This document shows positions 35,507 through 46,039 of a DNA stretch of 64,000 nt, piece by piece. Positions within the stretch are counted from its first letter, which is position 1. Every line of letters begins with the position of its first letter. The stretch covers positions 434,001 through 498,000 of the forward strand of contig JACGZH010000001.1 of NCBI GenBank assembly GCA_014706385.1, given 5' to 3'. The translations under genes were made by a program, and so were the position numbers. A model generated the notes under the pieces. That model was not told where the DNA came from. It did not search any database and saw only the letters and a list, made by a program, of their open reading frames with translations. Source of the DNA: Phaffia rhodozyma. Lineage: Eukaryota > Basidiomycota > Tremellomycetes > Cystofilobasidiales > Mrakiaceae.

Positions 35507-36148
35507 ATTTCGACTCTTTCTCCACTTCCTCATTCCTTCCCATTATTGCACTCAGAAAGTCGATCGGTGTTGTTGTTATTTTATCTTCGTCGCCTGTAGA
35601 AGGAGAAAGGTCAAGAAGAGGGCGGACAAGTTTTTGTTTCTTCCCCCAAAGATCAGGTTTAGGATTTAAGAACCGGAGTTTCGTTGTATACGCCATGTTG
35701 TTTTATTTTTATCTCTCGTCATTTCTGAGTTTTTTTTTTGAGGAAATAAGTCAGAGGAGTAGATGTATCGAAAGCTTCATGACAAGAAGCGACAATAGAA
35801 GAGAGGAGGTTCGAGCAAAAAAATTAAGGTGTAATACATACTAATCGAACAAGTCGTGTGCGTGAGGTTGACAATAAGGAGAGATGACGATCATTTAAAG
35901 AAAGAATACAGACCAGCATCGAGGAAAAACAAATGAGAATAGGGCAGAGAAATGAGAAGAAAATCATACAGTGTACATCGTACAACGACAGAATGGAGAG
36001 CTCGGGTATCCAAGGTTTAAAGAACAGGATCCACAAAAATTTGTGGTTTAGATATGTCGTCAATGAATTATGACGCTTAAGTATGGTATAAAAGGCAGCA
36101 CTAATACAATCTATAGGGATAACACAATCATAGCGAAAAAAAAGAAAC
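35507..36148. other. convergent 3' region
   Basis: 3' sides of NDUFA8 and the coiled-coil gene. T runs at 35730-35740; nothing else recognised. Confidence 0.5.
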
Positions 36149-38172
36149 TCAACCTCCAGTTGCGTACCCAGTTCGAGTGATCCTAGTTGTCCTAGAGCTC
36201 CCTGCTTCGTACCGAGTTGGTATCACCTTCTTCAATGACCTATTCGTCGATTGTGCATTCTGAATCGAACGGGGGTTTCGCTCATGAAAACTGAGATGAG
36301 ACGATGAGAATGGTGGCTTTCGATCTAAAGAACTTCTGGAGCCATCGAGTCCTGTGCGGGTAGAGGGCTGTTCAGTAGGCGATGCGGGTGAGAGTACGCG
36401 TGTACGTGTGGAGGCAGAGGATAGATCAAGGTCGACTAGTGTTCTCTGAGAGTCGAATCGATCAGAGGATTCAAACCCAAGCTCAAGCTGGTCGAAAGAA
36501 GGAGCTGTTCGTGTAAATTTCGATCGGAAGCTCGTAGATGCAGGTATACGAGTTGAGAATTTCGAACCAGCTTTTGAAACTGACGGGCGTTGGGTCAAGA
36601 GATGAGGAGTCTTCAGTGGTGAGCGTCCAAAGTAGTTTTCCTTGTTGGATTCGGCGAGAAAACATGAGCGTTCATCCTCTGCGGTCATTGTCGGAGGTGT
36701 ATACATATGCTTCAAGAGCTTGTCCGTATTGACGACGCCTTCCGGTGAGCTGTCAAACCCTGTCCAGTCAGGTCGAGAACCAGCCAAGGTGTTCCATGCG
36801 CTAGCTCCCTCTTCCCAGACGTCGTCATGCCCTTTTTTATCAGACCTTCTGATGGGAGAGGTAAAGAGTTCATTGCCGTAGATCACTCCTCGTTTTGAGT
36901 CGAACACTCCAAACGACTCTGACGATAAGACATGGGATGATCGGCTAGTCCTGACCGGTTGAGGAGAGCAGTGAGTTTTCGATTTCAAGATTGACGGAGA
37001 GGGAACGTCTCCTGTCGAACGAGACCGTGAAATAGAAATAATTGTCTGAGACGAAGCATGGGAAGAACCTATGTGTAGTGGAGAGGCTAGCGGTTGGGAC
37101 GCAGGACGGGGATTGATTCGACTTTCATAGGAGGCTGAAAGAACAGGGATTCGAGTGTTTGGACTGGGGATACACTGAAGAGAGTTGTTATTGGCAGTTG
37201 TGTTGGGCAATGCTCGAGATCGACTGATTCGGGCTGGTGTCCGTAGAGTGATGTTCGGGGATGGACTGGGAGTTGATTGCATGCGCGATGGCTGAAGACC
37301 ATACCATTCAGGACGAGAGTTTAGACTATTCAATCTCGGTGCGAAGGATTCAGGGTTTACAGAGACAAAACAGTCACCTACTATAGCACAGGCTAAGGTC
37401 TTGACAGAGCCTCCTGCCGGATCAAGTGTGTAGTCAGATCGTTTTGTGCTCTTGCAGGAATGCATCGCGCGAGAGACGCCAGCAGACATGGTTGATAGAC
37501 CACGCGTCGTTTCTGTCGGCACAAACAACGGTGAATGTGCTCGAAGGCGATTAAGCTAGAAGGACAAGTCAAGCAGTGACATTTAAGAGTGATGTTTGAG
37601 CGCGATCAGTGCACGCAAGATATACGAAGAGATATACAGGCAACTCACCTCGTCCTCTAGCCAATTCTTGCGCCTGTTGCATTCTCGTTCGGCGGCGGAC
37701 ATGTCATAGAGTGCCTGTTCTAGCTCGCATACCCTTTCCGTTAAATTAAAATTCTCTTCACAGTGTTTGGACATCTCATTGAGAGATTCTGAGAGCTGTT
37801 TTCAAATTCTTTGGTGTTAGCAAGTTCACAGTGATAATAAACGGCACGAGGTATCACAAACCGTTGTCTGAAGTGTCAATAACTGCGATTCTAGACTAGC
37901 AATTTTGGCCTGGGATGGGGTGCGTCCGTTTTGCTATAATTCATGTTCCCAATAGTAAAGGATCAACACATAACGCTGAACAATCTACGTCACAGAGAAA
38001 TTGCACGAACTGGAAACTCTGGAGGCGCTTTGAGGCTCCTGCTGAGCTTCTCAAGGTCGGGCATTGATAGAAAGTTCGGCCCGGCAGCTAACGGTACACG
38101 CGTTCGGTCAGCGTCATCGAGGTAAACAGATAACGTTTTACTGCCCTTAAAACTTGCATCGTGAGGGAGCAT
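36149..38172 (-). CDS. coiled-coil, Ser/Arg-rich protein with a KEN box
   Basis: Seen: the first exon reads MLPHDASFKGSKTLSVYLDD, then DRTRVPLAAGPNFLSMPDLE and APPEFP, and joins in phase to QNGRTPSQAKIASLESQLLT. Then CELEQALYDMSAAERECNRR and KNWLEDELNRLRAHSPL form about 90 residues of coiled coil. The long last exon is disordered and basic, with many SP/TP sites (RSPLKTPHLL, TPSPSPN, VLSPASP), and contains SNKENYF. Known: KEN is a degron read by APC/C-Cdh1, and SP/TP clusters are typical CDK targets. Inference: a mitotic or septation-related scaffold. I do not recognise a named family. The tail ends TRYEAGSSRTTRITRTGYAT. Confidence 0.6.
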
Positions 38173-39202
38173 TTAAATAGTTTGGGTTGTGAGATCAAAG
38201 GTTTGCCAGGGTCGGGAAGAAAGAAGATCGAGTACAGCTGGAAGGGAAGGATAGGATCAGGGGAGATAGATAGAGAAGAGAGAACGATATGAATACAGTC
38301 GAGAATGCGGAAGAGAGAAAGACGACGAAGGCGACGGAGGGAGGAAGAGAAAGAAGAAGAAGGATATGAAACGAATTCGGAGGAACAGTTCATTTGTTGG
38401 GCAGTCAGACACTCGTCACAGGACATTCACACAGGACGTCTTCAGGCACATATACACACACGCGGATGGTCCAATTTCAGGGAATTCTCTTCACCCCAAG
38501 GATCTAAAAGAGAGGTCAACAAGAATTTTCTAACAACCTTATACAATGCGTGAGCTGCGTGGCTTCTGTCAGCGAGGCAGTTAGCCAAGTGTGTTAGTGC
38601 CAATGTCACGAGAGGAGAACATGCCCAGAATCGCAAGTCAGTTGGTCCAGTTAGATATTCTCGTAATGGGAAGCGGTGAGTCTCGGCGGTAGAAGTTTGG
38701 ACGACCGATTATATAATCATATGAATCCTCTCGTCTCATCTGACAACTAAAGCTAGTTTCAACGACCATCTTGTGTCAAAGAATTGACGCTGACCATGCC
38801 TCTGACGTTCTTTCTTCCCCGTTTGCATCTTGAGTCCGAAAGCTAACCATGCAGCTGATATTAGATCAATTCAGGAACAGACCAAGTCTGGAACGCTCTA
38901 GACATTCTCGCCTTGATGTTATTCTGCTCGGATGGTTCCTGGGCATTGAGCTGTCTTGCCCTATATTGCCTTGTCTCACTTGGTATTGCCCTGTCTCGCC
39001 CTGATAGAACGTGAGCTTCAACCTCCACCTGGAACATGCTGCAGATCTTTTCTCGCGTGCCTTTTTTCCCCTGTCAACTCACATGTTCGTCCATCAATCC
39101 TGAAAGTTCTGCTCCGTCCTCCTCCGGTTGCCTGTCGTCTCTCGGTCTTTCTTCTTCTTCTTTTTCTCTTCTCTTCCCACCACACCCACACTCACGAAAA
39201 AC
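38173..39202. other. divergent intergenic region
   Basis: Upstream sides of the two coiled-coil genes. It has a purine-rich stretch at 38300-38370 (GACGACGAAGGCGACGGAGG-like) and a pyrimidine tract at 39150-39175 just before the plus-strand start. The sequence TTGCCCTGTCTCGCCC/TTGCCTTGTCTCAC is repeated imperfectly at 38955-39003. No supported gene. Confidence 0.5.
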
Positions 39203-41467
39203 ATGCCAAACAAGACCACACCTGCTCCTCTGACTTCTATGTTTTTTGATATAGATCCCTTCGATACCAGTGGACAGACCTACCAGAATTATTTTCTTGA
39301 TAACGATATTCCAGTCAGATCTGTTGACAGCCACGTCCGATCGGTGACTGAAGGCAGGCTTGAGGCCAAGTCGACGATCAACAGGCAGACATCCATTCAC
39401 AGTTTTTCTTCACACGGCTCTAAAGATAAACAGGTCGTATTCGACAAATCAGCCAGGACTCAATCGACGAGGACTCAGGTGAGCGTTCTCCTGATCTTGC
39501 GTCAACTATGTATTTCCGTGCCTATCTCATTCGTCATCCTCGCTCCACTTAGACTCTGGCGGATTTTCTTCGATCGACAGGACCAGAAGAAGAAATTTCG
39601 ACTGCGCCTGTAAAAGGTCCAAGCGCTTCTTCCAAGAACAATCCTATCTCTCGCAGACGAAGCGTCTTGACGCTTGGACGAAAACTGGGAAGTATATTTT
39701 CGTCAAACGAGGGCAATAGTGGGTTCGGACAACTATCCACTTCCTCCGAATTGCCACCCGTACCCTCTATGGACAGCATCCAGCCAAGCGTCAGAGGGGT
39801 ACAAAAAATTGTTACTGCTAGCGGGTGAGTCTCTCCCTTCTCTTAGGTTTGGTATGTGTATGTGCGCTCTTCACTCTGATTCACAAATTGCTCTATTCTC
39901 TGCACTAGAAATACCGTGAACATCATATCTTATCCTCACAAATCGCGCAGTCAACGCCCATCTACAGCTCCTACTGTTAGCCTCCGTCGTTCCTCCACAC
40001 TAGACTTTGGAAACCTCTGCCCAGCACCCACAACCCCACTCCCTCATCTACCTCCTTCGAACCATAGACACATGTCGACAGAATTATCCTCTGATGTGCC
40101 TGACTCTAAGCCTTACGTTCCTTCAACCCGCTCAAGCTATGAAACGGATGAGGAAAGTCACCCGAGCCCTTCAAATATCCCTATACTTGGACCCATTGTC
40201 TCCACTGATTTGCCACAACCGAAGGGCATAGCCAAACAAACTACATTTATAAGTAACGTCTCTTCCGTCAAAAGAGATCGGCTTCCTTCTATCCCTTCGT
40301 CGGTATTGGCGCCCTCAGGAAGATTGACTGCCGCTCAGCTACAAAGACATGCCGACTCGGCCATGTGGGAATCGTCTCGTGCTCGGTCTCGCTCCGGACG
40401 AGCTCAAGAAGAGTTTGGTGCGGAGGGCTTCCGGTCCGGACGAACGCGGAGGTTTACTTTAATTGGTACTACGTCAACCATTGACGATGCTCGAGATGCC
40501 TTGCTTGCTCAACGGGCGTTGACCATCAGTCTACTCGATCAAGGAGCCGAGGACAGTGAGGAGGATCAGCATGCTATTGAAAGGCAAGAAATCTCTTGTA
40601 AAGACGTTGCCTGTCAAGCCTCTTTTCCTTTTGGGCCTCATCCTATTTCCACACCCCCGAGATGGCTTCACTCCGCCGATAGAGCGGAAGAGGACGGAGG
40701 TCAGCTGGGCAAAAGTTCTTCTGTCTCTGGACACAACTTCGAAAAACCAGATCTGGAACCTCAAACGACGCCACTCGGAAATAAATCTGCGAGGGAATCT
40801 GATCTCTCTCCTAATTCGAGCTGTTCAACACAGACCACTGATGACTCTCCGTCTCTGTCAACGCCTGATCGTCAGTCGGACGCAACGACAGTTGCTTCGT
40901 TCTCCTTCTCGCTATCAAGGCAAGAGGATATGATGACCGCATCTGCGTCTCTTGTCGGATCTAGAGGGAAGACAGGATCGGCCTTCAGTGGTGTTGGCTC
41001 TCCGTCTTCCAGACCGGCAACGACCTCTTCAACGGCATCGTTTCCAGCTTCATGGGATGCAAACAAAGAGAACGAATGGGAAACGCCAATTGAGGCCTGG
41101 AAGGAGAGCTGCTCAGCAGAGAGAGAAAAGAGAAAGAAGGTGGAGGTGAAGCTGAGACAGATGCGACGGGCTGCCGAAGATCAGCGAGAACGATGGGACG
41201 AAATGGCTGGATGGGCGCTTGAGGTATTTTCCCGAGATTTCTTTTCTTGTATCGTCTTCTTAACCTCTTAGTGTTTTGCCGGATAAGCAACTGAAGAAAG
41301 TAACTGGCCGACGATACTCGTTGTTTGCGACAATAAAACAGGTGATTGAATCAGCCGAAGGCAATCGGATGATCCTTCGCGCAGAGAACGCTCGATTGGC
41401 TCGAGAGCTAGCTCTCCTCAAGATGAGCAGGCAACCGACTGATTCGATTCCTGCAGAGCAGTTATAA
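39203..41467 (+). CDS. Ser-rich disordered protein with TLADFLRSTGP motif and C-terminal coiled coil
   Basis: Seen: exons 39203-39478, 39553-39824, 39909-41223 and 41342-41467 join in frame to 662 residues. Exon 2 opens with TLADFLRSTGPEEEIS, followed by a basic RRRSVLTLGRKLGS stretch. The large third exon is Ser/Thr/Pro-rich and disordered (SQRPSTAPTVSLRRSSTL, ARSRSGRAQEEFG). The end (EREKRKKVEVKLRQMRRAAE, then ENARLARELALLKMSR) is a coiled coil. Known: short S/T-L-A-D-F-L-R-x-T-G-P motifs recur in otherwise disordered fungal proteins; their function is not established as far as I know. Inference: a scaffold protein. It is divergent from the KEN-box gene, which has a similar architecture, so the two may be co-regulated. 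Confidence 0.65.
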
Positions 41468-42080
41468 GAGCACAGGCCAGACGAGTAATTGAGGATTTTA
41501 CAAGACCTCAACTGAGACGCGACCTCTATCCAGACCTTCGTCAACCCTTAAAAGGTGATATCGTATATGGATCTGCACTCAATCTTTCTGTCTTTCTTGC
41601 TTATTTTTCCCTTTTAGTCCAAATATAGGATCCATAACGATAGCTGCTTTCTGACAAATTATCTCATGTCCACTCACGATGGGCTTCTCGTTCTGCATGG
41701 CGATTCTGATTTTTTTTAGCTTGTATCTTCTTAAACCGAATCAAGATGGCTTAATGCCATGTTTTTCTTTTGCATTCTACCATCATTCATATGTGAAAGC
41801 CTTTCGTTGCCTCAGATTGCTAGTATGCTTCCTCTCTGCCTTACTTATGTGCGTTAATTTTGCATACAAATCAATGATTAATTCCCTAGCAAATCCATCA
41901 TCTAGTCTTAATACCTCTTTCGCAGCGGCTATCTATAGTGCAAGATGGACGTTTATGTATTACGAGCAACCTGTGTCTCTTATGTTCTTCATATCTCTCG
42001 ATAGTCATGTGAGAACGATTTATTGCGTCAACAGGCGATGTAGAATCGAGTAAATAAAAGTGAATCAGACAAAAAGAAAA
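41468..42080. other. AT-rich intergenic region
   Basis: Contains a plus-strand open frame (41679-42053) with hydrophobic but AT-driven composition, no splice links and no recognisable family; treated as chance. Ends at the Pol III terminator of tRNA copy B (T-rich on the minus strand, 42070-42080). Confidence 0.45.
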
Positions 42081-42175
42081 CGAAGTAGACAGGATTCGAA
42101 CCTGCGCGCCCAGAGGGCACTTCCTGGACTTGCTGATATAGCAGGGAAGCATCGTAACCACTTGATTACTACTCC
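42081..42175 (-). tRNA. tRNA-Ser(GCT) with 13-nt intron, copy B
   Basis: Identical to copy A over the whole gene and its flanks (42061-42184 equals 925-1048). It forms the left arm of a 103-bp inverted repeat with copy C (42080-42182 against 42578-42680). Family A repeat copy A2 lies 64 bp upstream of it on the same strand. Confidence 0.93.
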
Positions 42176-42238
42176 TTCGATGGACGAGACTGAGGTAAAA
42201 ACAGTCATAACGCTTTGTGTTACTCTCAATTCAAGAAA

Positions 42239-42521
42239 GAAGAATATTACTGAAATAAAAGGGTGAAAATGGACTTTTCGTTCTGGCACTTGTTCCCAAT
42301 CAAGTCCTCACTGGTTTCCCAAACCATATACACACCACCCAGGTGTTTCATTAAAATGGATTGGGAAACCAGGAAAACAGAAGGGAAACCCGCTAGAAAA
42401 TTTTTCAGCTCTTCGGAAAGAGAGCCTTGGGACTCCGCGCAAATAGAGGCAGGCAGATGATGTCTCAAGAAGAGATTACAAATAACAGATGAAATTATGT
42501 CAAGACTGCTGAAACTCCAAC
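42239..42521 (-). repeat. dispersed repeat family A, copy A2 (283 bp)
   Basis: Reverse complement of 7281-7563, essentially identical by eye. It sits between two oppositely oriented tRNA-Ser(GCT) genes. Its right end (42521) is followed by CAGTCCTGTCCG, unrelated to the flank of copy A1, which fixes the repeat border at GTTGGAG. Confidence 0.85.
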
Positions 42522-42584
42522 AGTCCTGTCCGAAAGAATGTTGCAACACATATCATTTGTCACAGAAGGTGTTATTTCATCGAA

Positions 42585-42679
42585 GGAGTAGTAATCAAGT
42601 GGTTACGATGCTTCCCTGCTATATCAGCAAGTCCAGGAAGTGCCCTCTGGGCGCGCAGGTTCGAATCCTGTCTACTTCG
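42585..42679 (+). tRNA. tRNA-Ser(GCT) with 13-nt intron, copy C
   Basis: Same sequence as copies A and B, opposite strand to B, 409 bp from it. The downstream flank differs (CGTCTTTTGCTC), and the TTTT stop is at 42682-42685. Acceptor, D, anticodon, variable and T arms are all intact. Confidence 0.93.
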
Positions 42680-43367
42680 TCTTTTGCTCTAAATTATTCT
42701 AATCATCTCTTCCTTTGTTCCTCTTATTCGCTTCGTCCATCTATCTCATGACTGTCTTGTGCTCAAACAGACACCTCTTTTGCTCTACTTTTTCTTTCGT
42801 CCCGATCCCGAAAGGTTCTTTCAATCGTAAAAAAATTATCGATTATGCTTCTCTTTCCATCACAGGGTCGTGAACAAAGAGAACGGGGCCTGAATTGGTG
42901 AAACTTGAGCTGAGTGCGCCACGCCAGCCCTTCTCGCGATTCGTTACTCCATAGTTCCTTCTCTTCCCCTGGATAAACAAATCTCATGGCGTCAAATATA
43001 GCAGGCACAGTCGATCGTACAAATTGAATACCGAGAAGATTTTCTTCTCTCTCCACCTTTTCTTCATCTTCACCCCGTGCACCTGTTGGACTGATGACGG
43101 TTCGGTTAACCACTAAGCGAGCCTGTCACATGGGTTCAAGCCGTATATCAGGCCGGGATCATTTATCCATTGGAAGATCTACAATACATTCACAAGAGAT
43201 AAAGAGAATCAAAAGGAAAGGAGAAACCTTCATAGAGTCTTGTTCAGTCGTCTGAGAGTTCTTTTCTATAGTTGATTAATTTAAGGAGTATGTATACAAG
43301 GATTGGTTCAAAAGAGTAACGGAAATGCAAAGAGTGAACATGAGGAAGGCTTGATGGACATTTTCCT
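42680..43367. other. intergenic region with an orphan open frame
   Basis: Lies between tRNA copy C and the 3' end of the Zn2Cys6 gene. A minus-strand frame (42763-43140) is listed separately; the rest shows nothing recognisable. Confidence 0.4.
42763..43113 (-). other. orphan open reading frame, possible exon or gene remnant
   Basis: About 117 codons with protein-like composition (LLGIQFVRSTVPAIFDAMRF, then YPGEEKELWSNESREGLAWR). It lacks an ATG; a possible acceptor (ATGTGACAG) precedes it at about 43125. I could not link it in frame to an upstream exon, and it has no family I know. It may be a remnant of a decayed gene. Confidence 0.3.
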
Positions 43368-44802
43368 CTATAAACACCAAGCATTCGACCACTCAACCTG
43401 ATCGTCCTCCCCTGAAGCTATCGAGTCACGGTAAAGCCCGGATTCGACCCAAGCCTTTATTCTGCCATTCGTAGCCTCGTGAACTAATCGGGTTTCACCT
43501 TGTGGCGTCAACGGTGGGCCCGGTGTCTCTCCCTCACCGGATTGATCCTCTAATGACAGAGCCGGTAAGAGATGATGAGAGAGTTTCGATATTTCTGTAG
43601 GGACCGCTAGTCTGTTTTCGTGCTCATTCATCCCTGTTGATCGATGAGCATGGCCGATAGGTATCGAAAAGTAACCGTCCGGCACTTGGGTTTGAGTTGA
43701 TGTCGGTTGAGCGTAGTATTGTCCACTGGCGGCAGCAGCAGTCGTTGTCATCGACTGACCATGAGGAAGAGTAGTCGCTAGACCGGTGACCTCGATCGGA
43801 TACGCTTCGCGTCCAGCATGGAGGCCGAGCCCGTACATTTGTTCAGATGTCGGAGTGGGATATGTTGTCGACCTAACATTCGAGGTCCAGGTCGAATCGA
43901 TAAGAGAGTAATACGGAGATTCGAATATCGGGTAGACTAATCCGGTATTGGGCACGCTGGCGTGAGTTTGATCGTCCTGGAACACCGTAGCCGAACAGAG
44001 CGCACCTCTTCTTCTTCGTTGGTTTGATTTCTCGTAAGACTGGCGCGTCGAAGACTTCTTTCCCGAAACAAAAGACAGAGAGAGAAAAGAAGGTTCGGAT
44101 CACACAAAAGTGAGTGATCCCGAGGACGAACAGCCCTACAATCTGAAGAAACTCGGAAAGAGGACATACACAGAATGTGAACGAGTTGTCATACAAATGA
44201 AGTCGAGGCGATATTGGTAGAGCAACATCCGCTCGATCTCTCCGACGTCGAATCGACATTGTAGAGGTCTCTATCGGAGAATCCGGGCGAGAGCATACAT
44301 ACGAAGGAGTTGAAGACTTGGCCACGTTTGCCCTTCTTTTTGCTTTTCGTTCCCGAGTAGCCACCTTTACTTCAAACGGTACGGCCTCGAATACTGATGC
44401 AAGAAGGAGTGTCAAGGAATGTTCAGTCTTAAAAAGATTGTTCTCGGAGAAGAGAGCAGAAACAACAAGCCTCAGGACTCACTACAGTCGCCCTTTCCTG
44501 CGGTCTCACACCTTGTACAACGCCCGTTATTTATGCTTCCGGAGCACTTGACCTTCCTGGAAAAAGAGTACGGGAGAGAATGACAACGCCAAGGTGAGAA
44601 CCCAGATAACACACATTGCCCGGCGAGCGGAAGATACTTACCTTGTGCGACAGGGCGTGCAGGCCTGGTTGACTCTGGACATCGATACATGCTCTCCTGG
44701 CGAAAACAGGCTAGGCTGAAGGTACTGCCCATAGACTGTGGCGGAGGTCGAGGGTGTCGATGAAGAGCTTAAATGAGGAGACAATGCAAGAAAGGAAGAC
44801 AT
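43368..44802 (-). CDS. Zn2Cys6 transcription factor
   Basis: Seen: start MSSFLALSPHLSSSSTPS at 44802. Then NQACTPCRTR joins across an intron to KVKCSGSINNGRC and TRCETAGKGDC. This gives the spacing C-x2-C-x6-C-x8-C-x2-C-x7-C of a fungal binuclear zinc cluster, near residues 50-82. A basic stretch follows (KVATRERKAKRRANVAK), then a region of several short exons and a low-complexity C-terminal half (TTTAAAASGQYYAQPTS) ending DQVEWSNAWCL. Known: Zn2Cys6 proteins bind CGG-type sites as dimers. The zinc cluster so close to the N-terminus is usual. No fungal-specific middle homology domain is evident, and at about 350-400 residues it is short for the family. Targets unknown. Confidence 0.85.
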
Positions 44803-46039
44803 TCGTGTGTATGTGTATGTGTACTGATGGAATGAATCAACCAGTCAGATATGAACAAGGATGAATCGGACGGTAGGCCTTTAGAGACGACAATTAAAGA
44901 AATGAAAAGACTGTGCACAAGTAGTAATTTTCAGAGGTCGGGAGGGAAGGAGGGAAGAAATGCAGGGGTTCATGCGAGGTTGTCGCCATCAGTGATTCTG
45001 ACGATGGGTTAGCTTTATATGGAATTGAGAAGATAGCCCGGGCTGAAAATAGTCAATTTCTTGTTCGGCCCGCTCATCATAGATTTTGGTTAGCCAGTTG
45101 TAAGCAAATAAATGAATTGACAGGGGGAAGTGAGAGTGAGGGTAGAGAGGCAAGAGAAGGCGGACGCAGAATAGAAAAAAGGACCCGATCAGAGCAGCGA
45201 CAAAAGGAAAGGAGAAAGATAGAGAAAAGGGAGAAAAAGGGACAGGGTGTATAGAACAAATCAGAACCGAGGGTCAAGCGAGCAATTCTGGCCAGATAGA
45301 AACCAGGGCAAATGCTCTTGGATGTGAGCAGATGAACAGGCAAACGACTAGGACAGGGTCTAAAGAACGATCAGGTGAAATAGGCCCTTGAAGCAAGAGG
45401 AATGTCAAAGGGCGATCAGTTAATGGTCAAAAGATTTCCCCGTAAAACAGCGCGAGGCCGCATCGATGTTCCAGAAAAATGTTGAAATTTGGCGCCCTTC
45501 TTTGTTGATCGCTTGGGTTAAAGATTTGACCGAATAGGCATCTTTTGAGATAAACAAATGGCGCTCGATAGAAACATTGGCAGTCGCGAGAATAAATAAA
45601 CGCCCGCTTTTCATGCGTATCATACAATCCACGTGTTTCTTTGCTCTTTTCTCCCTTGGTTTTTTTTCTTGGGTTTTCTCTCCTCTTTCATATTCCGCTT
45701 GGAAAGTTCTTTCGTGAAAGATCTTGGGGAAGAAGTGAAAACCTCACGGATGAAAAAGAAGGACAAAAGGAGTGAAATGTGATCGAAGTCTAGTCCAGCC
45801 TATTGCTGCCAATCCATCCCGCTAAATGCTCTCCTCCGCGGCCAAATTGAGCCAACTCTTCAATACACGAGAGGCAAATCCTGCTTCCTTGTTTCTTTGT
45901 TTCTTCATCGAAATCTGGCATTTGATTCCTTCATCTCCTCATAATAGAGGAAGAGATGAGAAAAGAAAGACATAACATTATTCTTCCCGCGATCTCTATC
46001 ACCCGACCGATCCCCGCCTTGAAACATTCTATCGATAGT
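44803..46039. other. intergenic region, Zn2Cys6 promoter and OST1 3' side
   Basis: No supported gene. A TG-rich microsatellite-like stretch (GTGTGTATGTGTATGTGTA) lies at 44805-44823, directly upstream of the Zn2Cys6 start. 45120-45250 is purine-rich on the plus strand. Confidence 0.5.

Noticed and set aside
41679..42053. 124-codon hydrophobic plus-strand frame
   Set aside because: AT-driven composition, no homology, and it ends inside the tRNA flank; probably chance.
42061..42690. Inverted tRNA pair as a CRISPR-like or attachment-site array
   Set aside because: Only two arms, both complete tRNA genes with Pol III stops. The setting is eukaryotic and no integrase is present.
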